Below, piece after piece: positions 1-4,701 of a stretch of DNA of 9,297 bases. Source of the stretch: JBHJHK01 sp050330975 (GTDB lineage Bacteria > Pseudomonadota > Gammaproteobacteria > Competibacterales > Competibacteraceae); the NCBI GenBank assembly GCA_050330975.1, contig JBHJHK010000399.1:1-9297 (forward strand), in the 5' to 3' direction. Below the pieces are notes generated by a model, which saw nothing but the letters and a program-made list of their open reading frames with translations, was not told the origin of the DNA and searched no databases. The first letter of the stretch is position 1. Each line of letters starts with the position of its first letter. The position numbers and the translations under genes were made by a program.

Positions 1-107
1 CCACCGCCCGGGCCGTGGGGGAAGGCCGCGCCGACCTGTTGACTCTGTTCGCCCACCGCCGCGACGTCCTCTACGGCCCCCCCCAATCCCCCAGGTCCGT
101 CCCGTGA
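1..107 (+). CDS. rsxG: RsxG/RnfG electron transport subunit, C-terminal end only
   Basis: Partial gene; only about the last 34 codons are present, ending in TGA at 105-107. The visible protein begins TARAVGEGRADLLTLFAHRR and ends ...PRSVP. RnfG/RsxG is the membrane-anchored subunit that carries covalently bound FMN in the Rnf/Rsx complex, and it ends with a motif of the form SGATxT-S-RAV followed by a helix. The Thr encoded at 3-5, just before ARAV, fits the position of the FMN-bearing threonine, but the rest of the motif lies outside the window. The main support is context: the stop codon overlaps the start of rsxE, which matches the usual gene order G-E in rsx/rnf operons. The identification rests on order plus a weak C-terminal match. 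Confidence 0.65.
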   Translation, partial: TARAVGEGRADLLTLFAHRRDVLYGPPQSPRSVP

Positions 108-814
108 ACCCCCCCCTCAAACCCGATACCCCCAAAACGGCCCAAGGAGAGCCCCCCACCGTTGGCACCGCGGTCAAAGACGGGCTGTGGCGCCACAACC
201 CCGCTGCGGTCCAGTTGTTGGGGCTTTGCCCATTGCTGGCGGTGTCCACCGACGTGGTCAACGCCCTGGGGTTGGGATTGGCCACGGTGGGGGTCATGAC
301 GGCCTCGGGATTTGCCGTCGCCCTGGTGGGCCCCTTCTTGCGCCCCGAAGTCCGCCTGCCCACCTTTGTGTTGATCATCGCCACCTTGGTCACCGCGGTG
401 GAACTCCTCCTCCAGGCCCACTGGCACAGCCTCCACCGCAGTTTGGGGATTTTTTTGCCGTTGATCGTCACCAATTGCGCCATCGTCGCCCGGGCCGAGG
501 CCTTCGCCGCCAGACACCGCCCCCTGGCGGCGGCCCTGGACGGTTTGGCCATGGGTACGGGCTTTGCCGCGGTCTTATTGCTCTTGGGAGGGATGCGGGA
601 ACTCTTGGGGCAGGGAACCCTCTTTGCCCGCGCCCATCTGATATTGGGCGATGGAGCCCGCGATTGGACCCTCAGCGTGGGGGCCCACTACCCGGGCTTT
701 TTGCTGGCCCTGTTGCCCCCGGGGGCCTTCTTGAGCCTGGGTTTGCTCATCGCCGCCAAAAACGCCATCGACGCCCGTCGCACCGCCGACCCAGGGCGCC
801 GAGCGCCGCGATGA
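104..814 (+). CDS. rsxE: Electron transport complex subunit RsxE/RnfE
   Basis: Integral membrane subunit of the Rnf/Rsx complex (NqrD/RnfE family), which couples ferredoxin or NADH electron transfer to ion movement, or in the Rsx role helps reset SoxR. The 236-residue protein has family signatures: LWRHNPAAVQLLGLCPLLAV (residues 28-47), NALGLGLAT (53-61), RSLGIFLPLIVTNC (112-125), RAEAFA (130-135), LDGLAMG (145-151), MRELLGQGTLF (164-174) and LLPPGAFLSLGLL (203-215). Cys42 and Cys125 match the conserved half-helix cysteines that hold an iron-sulfur centre with the partner subunit RnfA. About six hydrophobic segments lie between residues 35 and 220. The GTG start at 104 overlaps the rsxG stop (GTGA), implying translational coupling. 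The proline-rich N-terminus is about 17 residues longer than in E. coli RsxE, but no other ATG, GTG or TTG codon lies before the conserved part. Confidence 0.95.
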   Translation: MNPPLKPDTPKTAQGEPPTVGTAVKDGLWRHNPAAVQLLGLCPLLAVSTDVVNALGLGLATVGVMTASGFAVALVGPFLRPEVRLPTFVLIIATLVTAVELLLQAHWHSLHRSLGIFLPLIVTNCAIVARAEAFAARHRPLAAALDGLAMGTGFAAVLLLLGGMRELLGQGTLFARAHLILGDGARDWTLSVGAHYPGFLLALLPPGAFLSLGLLIAAKNAIDARRTADPGRRAPR

Positions 815-885
815 CGACCACGCGCACCGACCATCGAACCCCCGGGGTCCAACCCCACCGACCACTTGGCTTGAGGAGACCGACC
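815..885 (+). promoter_or_regulatory. Repeated CGACCA motifs upstream of the superoxide dismutase gene
   Basis: This 71-bp gap carries four direct copies of CGACCA, at 815-820, 828-833, 859-864 and 881-886. Three of them extend to ACCGACCA (826-833, 857-864, 879-886), and the last includes the A of the dismutase start codon. A small hairpin (GGGGT at 844-848, ACCCC at 852-856) lies between copies. A Shine-Dalgarno GAGGAG at 873-878 sits 7 bases before the ATG at 886. No clear -35/-10 pair is visible. A regulatory role for the repeats is inference; they could also be a chance effect of biased composition. Confidence 0.35.
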
Positions 886-1494
886 ATGGCTTTTCAATTC
901 CCCGACCTGCCCTACGACTACAGCGCCCTAGAGCCCCACATCGACGCCGCCACCATGGAGCTCCACTACGGCAAGCACCACAAGACCTATTTCGACAAGT
1001 TCACCGCCGCCATCCAGAATACCCCCGCCGCCGATCAAAACCTGGAGACCATCTTGGCCGAGATCTCCAAATACCCGGCGGCAGTGCGCAACAACGGCGG
1101 CGGCTTCTTCAACCACACCCTGTTTTGGAACTGCATGTCCCCCAACGGCGGCGGCCAGCCCCAGGGGGAATTGGCCAGTGCCATCGACAGCACCTTCGGC
1201 TCCTTTGGCCAATTCCAAGAGCAGTTTGGCGCCGCTGGCGTCGGCCAGTTCGGCTCGGGCTTCGCGTGGTTGATCGTCAAGGACGGCCAACTGGCCATCA
1301 CCTCCACCCCCAACCAGGACAACCCCCTCATGGACGTGGCCGCCGTCCAGGGTACCCCCATCCTCGGCCTGGACGTCTGGGAGCACGCCTACTACCTCAA
1401 GTACCAAAATCGCCGCCCCGAGTACATCCAAGCCTGGTGGAACACCGTGAATTGGGACACCGTGGCCAAGGGCTACGCCGCGGCCAAGGCCTAA
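886..1494 (+). CDS. sodA: Superoxide dismutase, Fe/Mn family (Mn-type glutamine)
   Basis: Converts superoxide to oxygen and hydrogen peroxide in the cytoplasm. The protein is 202 residues, usual for the family, with no signal peptide. Expected metal ligands are His27 (in ELHYGKHH), His77 (in FFNHTLFWN), Asp163 and His167 (in GLDVWEHAYYLKYQNRRP). Metal-type markers favour Mn: Gly73 is where Fe-type enzymes carry a glutamine, and Gln144 in STPNQDNPLM is the Mn-type glutamine. A cambialistic enzyme remains possible. One oddity is Phe126 in GSGFAWL, where most members have Trp (GSGWxWL). The ATG at 886 is preceded by GAGGAG at 873-878, and its product starts MAFQFPDLPYDYSALEPHID, exactly as in the family. 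The reading frame is open upstream to 187, but that stretch lies inside rsxE and is not part of this protein. Confidence 0.96.
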   Translation: MAFQFPDLPYDYSALEPHIDAATMELHYGKHHKTYFDKFTAAIQNTPAADQNLETILAEISKYPAAVRNNGGGFFNHTLFWNCMSPNGGGQPQGELASAIDSTFGSFGQFQEQFGAAGVGQFGSGFAWLIVKDGQLAITSTPNQDNPLMDVAAVQGTPILGLDVWEHAYYLKYQNRRPEYIQAWWNTVNWDTVAKGYAAAKA

Positions 1495-1555
1495 CTGGCG
1501 TCGGCGGTAGCCCGATGACAAACACTGGGGAGCCACGGGGCCCGGCGGCCCGGGC

Positions 1556-1583
1556 GGCGGGTGGGGGACAGTGACCCCCCGCC
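1556..1583 (+). other. GC-rich stem-loop between the dismutase and phosphodiesterase genes
   Basis: GGCGGG (1556-1561) and GGG (1563-1565) pair with CCCCCCGCC (1575-1583), giving a 9-bp GC stem with T1562 bulged out and a 9-base loop. No T-run follows, so it does not look like a standard intrinsic terminator. It could protect the sod transcript's 3' end or dampen read-through into the phosphodiesterase gene. The surrounding gap 1495-1608 is extremely GC-rich, so foldable pairs are expected here by chance. Confidence 0.35.
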
Positions 1584-1608
1584 TCGACACCTGGGACGCC
1601 GCCACGCC

Positions 1609-2562
1609 ATGACCGTGGGTTTCAAGGTCGTGGTCCTGGGGGCCACGGGGGGCCTCCTGGAAGGCAACCTCAACGCCTTCCTCATCGCCCCCCGGGGTCA
1701 TCAACACTTCGTCGCCCTGGACGCCGGCAGTTTCTCCGCGGGGTTGGAGAAGGCCTGGTCAGCGGGGAGTTTTGGCGATATCGAAGTCCCCGGCGACACC
1801 GACCTGCGGCCCGAGCGCTGGATTCTCAACCACTGCGTCAAGGCCTATTTGATTTCCCACGCTCACCTGGATCACGTGGCGGGGTTGGTGCTCAACTCCA
1901 CCGACGACGCCGGCCCCAAGCCTCTGTTGGGCCTAGCCGAACCGCTGAATTACCTCCGGGAACATCTGTTCAACTGGCGGATTTGGCCCAACTTCGCCGA
2001 CAGCGGCACGCCCCCTTGCCTGGGCAAGTACCACTATCAACTGCTGAGCCAGGGACGCTCCCACCCCATCGAGCACACGGCCATGACCGTGACCCCCTAC
2101 CGGTTGAGCCATTCCGGCGACTATCGCTCGACGGCGTTTCTCATCGAAGCCCAGGGTCACCACGTGTTGTTCTTCGGCGACACCGGGGCCGATGCGGTGG
2201 AAAACAGCCATTGCATTGCCACCATCTGGGATCAAGTGGCTCCCTTGGTGCGGGATGGCTATCTCAGGGGGGTGTTGCTAGAAGTGTCTTACCCCAACAG
2301 CAAGCCCGTCGACCAACTCTACGGTCACCTGACCCCGGCGTGGATGCTCCACGAATTGCACCAACTGGCCCGACGGGTCACCCATTGTGGGGCCAGCCAT
2401 CCCCGCCCCTTAGAAGGGCTGACGGTGATCATCACCGCCATCAAACCCAGCTTTCGCAAATGCACCCGGGCGGATGAACAGATCCGCCAGGAGCTCTTGG
2501 CGGGCAACGACTTGGTGGTGAACTTTGTGTTTCCCCACCAAGGGGAGTGCATCGTCCTTTGA
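1609..2562 (+). CDS. cpdP: Class II 3',5'-cyclic-nucleotide phosphodiesterase
   Basis: Hydrolyses cyclic nucleotides, typically cAMP to AMP, using a metallo-beta-lactamase fold; it belongs to the class II family that includes yeast Pde1 and Vibrio CpdP. The 317-residue protein has the N-terminal strand VVVLGATGGLLEGNLNAFLI (residues 7-26), LDAGSF (37-42), the metal-binding HAHLDH motif (His84, His86, Asp88, His89), LSHSGDYRSTAFLIE (166-180, with His168), FFGDTGAD (188-195, with Asp191), LEVSYPN (224-230) and YGHLTP (238-243, with His240). All expected metal ligands appear intact. No signal peptide is visible, so a cytoplasmic location is inferred, unlike the secreted Vibrio enzyme. The ATG at 1609 puts the first strand at the protein's start; it lacks a good ribosome binding site. 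A GTG at 1561 in frame would add 16 residues inside a GC hairpin and is less likely. It converges on the Fur-family gene 61 bp away. Confidence 0.9.
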   Translation: MTVGFKVVVLGATGGLLEGNLNAFLIAPRGHQHFVALDAGSFSAGLEKAWSAGSFGDIEVPGDTDLRPERWILNHCVKAYLISHAHLDHVAGLVLNSTDDAGPKPLLGLAEPLNYLREHLFNWRIWPNFADSGTPPCLGKYHYQLLSQGRSHPIEHTAMTVTPYRLSHSGDYRSTAFLIEAQGHHVLFFGDTGADAVENSHCIATIWDQVAPLVRDGYLRGVLLEVSYPNSKPVDQLYGHLTPAWMLHELHQLARRVTHCGASHPRPLEGLTVIITAIKPSFRKCTRADEQIRQELLAGNDLVVNFVFPHQGECIVL

Positions 2563-2623
2563 AGGAAGCTCGGGGAATCCGTAACAGTGGCCGGACGCCA
2601 GGGGAAGCCCACCTAGGGAAAGG

Positions 2624-3079
2624 CTACTGGGTATCGTTGGTCTCTTCCCGGGGTTTGTTGCGCACCCGGATGATCAACGAGATGTCGTCTTGTTGGGTAT
2701 CGGCGGGTAGGGGGGGGAGGGATTTGAAGATGACCGAATCCGGTTCGATATCCACCAATTCGCCGGTGTCGACGTTGAAAATGTGGTGGTGAATTTCGAC
2801 GTTGGAGTCGTAGAAAGTCTGGTTGGCATCGACGGGAATCTCCCGCACCAAGCCGCGACTCACAAAGAGATTGAGGGTGTTGTAAACCGTGGCGCGGCAC
2901 ACCGTGCGTTGATTGCGGTTGACCTTGGCGTAGAGTTCTTGGGCCGACAGGTGGGTTGGCGTCTCCAGCAGTGCCGTGGCAATGCGCATCCGCTGGCGCG
3001 TGGGGGCGATACCCGCATCCCGCAACCGCTGGGCGACGTCGGCCGCCGACCGAGATTTTATGGGTTGGTGAGTTGCCAT
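2624..3079 (-). CDS. Fur-family metalloregulator, Irr/PerR-like
   Basis: DNA-binding regulator of the Fur superfamily, 151 residues. The N-terminal winged helix runs from about residue 12 to 83 and includes GIAPTRQRMRIATAL (23-37), HLSAQELYAKV (43-53) and the recognition helix region RATVYNTLNLFVSRGLV (62-78). The dimerisation and sensing part follows, with FYDSN (89-93) and a His cluster HHH at 97-99, then VDTGELVDI (103-111). The CxxC pairs that hold structural zinc in classical Fur are absent; the only cysteine is Cys61. The HHH cluster with no CxxC resembles Irr, the iron/haem-linked branch, so iron or peroxide sensing is the best guess; the actual ligand cannot be told from sequence. The ATG at 3077-3079 has a GAGG-type site just upstream on the minus strand. 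The C-terminal tail after about 118 is rich in acidic, Pro and Arg residues and not recognised. Confidence 0.9.
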   Translation of the reverse strand: MATHQPIKSRSAADVAQRLRDAGIAPTRQRMRIATALLETPTHLSAQELYAKVNRNQRTVCRATVYNTLNLFVSRGLVREIPVDANQTFYDSNVEIHHHIFNVDTGELVDIEPDSVIFKSLPPLPADTQQDDISLIIRVRNKPREETNDTQ

Positions 3080-3389
3080 GGCGAAGGCCTCGCTCTGCTA
3101 CCGCTGACCGTCCAGTTAGTCTGCCACCGTCGACTGCCTGAGCCCGAGTTCAACTTCATGAAAGTAAAGAGGCAACGGCATTCTACAACAACCGTCCTTG
3201 GAACAGGACTGCCAAGAACCGTCAAAGTGGGGATCAGGGATGTTTGTAGGCTTAAAATAGTACTTCATCGGTACTGTTTTAGTCCACAAAAATATGAAGT
3301 AGTTTCTATGGGAAACAACGACCTAGGGATTGTTAGCTGTCGGAAGTTGAAGAAGGCTGGCGGACATATCCCACGGGGGTGGGTTTGAG
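3080..3389. other. Gene-free region upstream of the Fur-family gene, with AT-rich core
   Basis: These 310 bp contain no convincing gene. From about 3150 to 3330 the DNA is distinctly richer in A and T than its surroundings. It holds the palindrome annotated at 3253-3281, three copies of ACTTCAT (3153-3159, 3262-3268, and inverted at 3294-3300), an inverted repeat GTCCT (3194-3198)/AGGAC (3205-3209), a direct repeat AACCGTC (3190-3196 and 3217-3223) and a small hairpin GTTTC (3302-3306)/GAAAC (3312-3316). It probably holds the minus-strand promoter of the Fur-family gene, but no single -35/-10 pair stands out. A small RNA cannot be excluded. Confidence 0.5.
3253..3281. promoter_or_regulatory. 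Hyphenated palindrome, candidate operator
   Basis: The arms TAAAATAGTAC (3253-3263) and GTACTGTTTTA (3271-3281) are inverted repeats matching at 10 of 11 positions, separated by the 7 bases TTCATCG. The site lies about 174-202 bp upstream of the start codon of the Fur-family gene, in an AT-rich patch. The symmetry suggests binding by a dimeric regulator, and autoregulation by the Fur-like protein is an obvious possibility. The sequence does not clearly match the classical Fur, PerR or Irr boxes that I know, so the partner is unknown. Confidence 0.5.
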
Positions 3390-3473
3390 TGCCGAGGAGA
3401 GGACTTGAACCTCCACTGGGTTTCCCCAACTAACACCTGAAGCTAGCGCGTCTACCAATTCCGCCACCTCGGC
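3390..3473 (-). tRNA. tRNA-Leu(CAG)
   Basis: Read on the minus strand, the acceptor stem GCCGAGG (3473-3467) pairs with CCTCGGC (3397-3391), followed by discriminator A (3390). The D-arm region GGCGGAATTGGTAGACGC is typical of tRNA-Leu. The anticodon stem CTAGC/GTTAG encloses the loop TTCAGGT, with anticodon CAG at 3439-3437. The long variable arm (TGGG-GAAA-CCCA) marks a class II tRNA, and the T-arm has GGTTCAAGTCC. Total length is 84 bases. The 3' CCA is not encoded and must be added by the CCA-adding enzyme. The gene decodes CTG leucine codons. Confidence 0.97.
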
Positions 3474-3480
3474 AAGCTAA

Positions 3481-3498
3481 GGTCCAAATTATTGGACC
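3481..3498 (-). terminator. Perfect 7-bp hairpin between the TPR gene and tRNA-Leu
   Basis: GGTCCAA (3481-3487) and TTGGACC (3492-3498) form a perfect 7-bp stem around the 4-base loop ATTA. It lies just after the TPR gene (stop at 3525-3527) and 7 bases before the tRNA 5' end in the minus direction. The bases after the stem (TTAGCTT) are only weakly T-rich, so it may be a weak terminator of the TPR transcript or a processing signal for a joint transcript with the tRNA. Confidence 0.45.
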
Positions 3499-3524
3499 CG
3501 TCGTCCATCTTGTCAACAGGCGGT

Positions 3525-4367
3525 TCAGTCCTGACCTTCCAGTTCCCGGGCCATGGCTTGTCGGGCTCGGTCGGCAGTCTCCCGCAGGGGATGGCCGATG
3601 GGGGTTTGGTCGAGGAGTTCGTCGAGGGCGTCTATGGCCTCAGCCCCCCGTTGGCTGTTCCACAGGGCCAAGGCCAAATTGTAGCGGGGTTCGGGCTGCT
3701 CCGGGGGCGCCAATTCTCGGGAGCGCTCCAGCAACATCACCGCCTCGGCAAAACCGGCGACATCTTGTTTTTCGAGGGCCTGGGCGTTGAGGGTCTCCCC
3801 TAGGTCGTTGAGGGGCTGCCACTCCTCGGGGGCCAGTGCGTGGGCCTTGCGCAGGGAGGCGAGGGCCAGGTCCCGGTGGCGGGGGTCGGTGTCGTACAAC
3901 CGCCCGCGAAAGTAGTGGGCCTTCCAGTGTTGGGGGTGGCGCTCCATAAATTCGTTGGAGGCCCGCACCGCCGCCTCGGCATCCTGGGCGGCGATGGCAA
4001 AGGTGATCCAGTTGGCGTAGGCCTCGGGATTGTCGGGATCCCGTTGGACCTGTTCTGCTAAGGCTTCGGCCGTCCCGACCCAGTCGTTGAGCTTGAGGCG
4101 AACAGCTGCCATCTTGTCCCAAATCAACGGCTCCTGGGGCAGGAGTTTGGCCGCATCGCTCAACGCCTCGGCGGCGTCCTCGGCCCGACCGAGGACGCAC
4201 AGAGCATCGGCCAGGGCCAAGTGGGCATCCAACCGATGGGGCTGCTGGTCGATGATGGTCTTGAGTTCGGCCACTTGAGCCTTGGCCTGGGCTTCGTCGA
4301 GCCCAGGAGAATCGTCGCGATCAACCACGGCACCTTCCTTCCCGTCAGCGAGAAACTGGTGAGCCAT
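3525..4367 (-). CDS. Tetratricopeptide repeat protein
   Basis: A 280-residue protein built mostly of TPR helical hairpins, which serve as protein-binding scaffolds. About six consecutive repeat units can be traced: residues 47-80 (AHLALADALCVLGRAEDAAE...), 81-114, 115-148, 149-182, 183-222 (a longer unit with an insertion LEKQDVAG) and 225-258 (RYNLALALWNSQRGAEAIDALDELL). The consensus pattern of small and aromatic residues, with Pro at the repeat ends (LLPQEP, RDPDNP, LAPEEW), is clear. There is no signal peptide or membrane segment, so a cytoplasmic location is likely. The ATG at 4365-4367 is preceded on the minus strand by GGGAG (4376-4380) at good distance. It is transcribed away from aceE and toward tRNA-Leu. 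The specific partner or role is not known; neighbours give no clue. Confidence 0.88.
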   Translation of the reverse strand: MAHQFLADGKEGAVVDRDDSPGLDEAQAKAQVAELKTIIDQQPHRLDAHLALADALCVLGRAEDAAEALSDAAKLLPQEPLIWDKMAAVRLKLNDWVGTAEALAEQVQRDPDNPEAYANWITFAIAAQDAEAAVRASNEFMERHPQHWKAHYFRGRLYDTDPRHRDLALASLRKAHALAPEEWQPLNDLGETLNAQALEKQDVAGFAEAVMLLERSRELAPPEQPEPRYNLALALWNSQRGAEAIDALDELLDQTPIGHPLRETADRARQAMARELEGQD

Positions 4368-4701
4368 TAAAGCAAACTCCCAAAGATTCGCCTAGGGCCA
4401 TGGCCTCTCCCACTTCCAAAGCCCGCCCTGAATCCCCCCACTGGCATTGCTCCTAGCGCCGGCTAAACTCACCACTGCCAGCTGCGTAAGTTGACAGGGC
4501 CAAAGCCAGGGCAACAAAATTGAAACACCCGCACCGCAACAGGGCAAAGCCGCCCCCACGCCAACCCTCTCACCCATCCACCACCCCGACCAGTGTCCCG
4601 TGGCGTGCCGCGTCGCTACAATCCCACTCGCAGCGCACTGTATCTGTCGACCGACGTCCAGTCCCTCGAATCACAACCAAACCACCATGTGAGGAAGCCC
4701 C
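4368..4701. other. Divergent intergenic region between the TPR gene and aceE
   Basis: No gene is supported in these 334 bp. The region holds the Shine-Dalgarno of the TPR gene (GGGAG, 4376-4380, minus strand), the candidate aceE promoter at 4491-4520, a C-rich leader of roughly 170 bases, a weaker -10-like TACAAT at 4617-4622 without a matching -35, and the aceE Shine-Dalgarno GAGGA at 4691-4695. No palindrome resembling the E. coli PdhR site (AATTGGT-ACCAATT type) is visible. No minus-strand promoter for the TPR gene could be picked out with confidence. Confidence 0.5.
4491..4520 (+). promoter_or_regulatory. Candidate sigma-70 promoter of the pyruvate dehydrogenase operon
   Basis: A perfect -35 TTGACA (4491-4496) is followed after 18 bases by CAAAAT (4515-4520), a 4-of-6 match to the -10 consensus. 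Transcription would begin near 4527, leaving an untranslated leader of about 175 bases before aceE at 4702. The exact -35 in otherwise GC-rich DNA and its position upstream of a major metabolic operon favour it, but the -10 is imperfect. Confidence 0.5.

Noticed and set aside
187..885. In-frame upstream extension of the dismutase frame
   Set aside because: The added 233 residues are Pro/Arg/Gly-rich shadow sequence inside rsxE; the ATG at 886 has a good ribosome binding site and matches family N-termini.
1561..1608. GTG at 1561 as the start of the phosphodiesterase
   Set aside because: It would add 16 non-conserved residues and lies inside the GC hairpin; the family's first strand starts just after the ATG at 1609.
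3370..3383. CCCAC/GTGGG hairpin downstream of tRNA-Leu as its terminator
   Set aside because: Only 5 bp with no T-run in the minus direction; the TTT follows on the wrong side for the tRNA transcript.
3308..3388. 26-codon ORF on the plus strand in the AT-rich region
   Set aside because: No good ribosome binding site and no recognisable motif; too short to support.
3390..3473. tRNA-Leu as an integration site for a mobile element
   Set aside because: No integrase gene or repeated tRNA 3' end is seen in the window.
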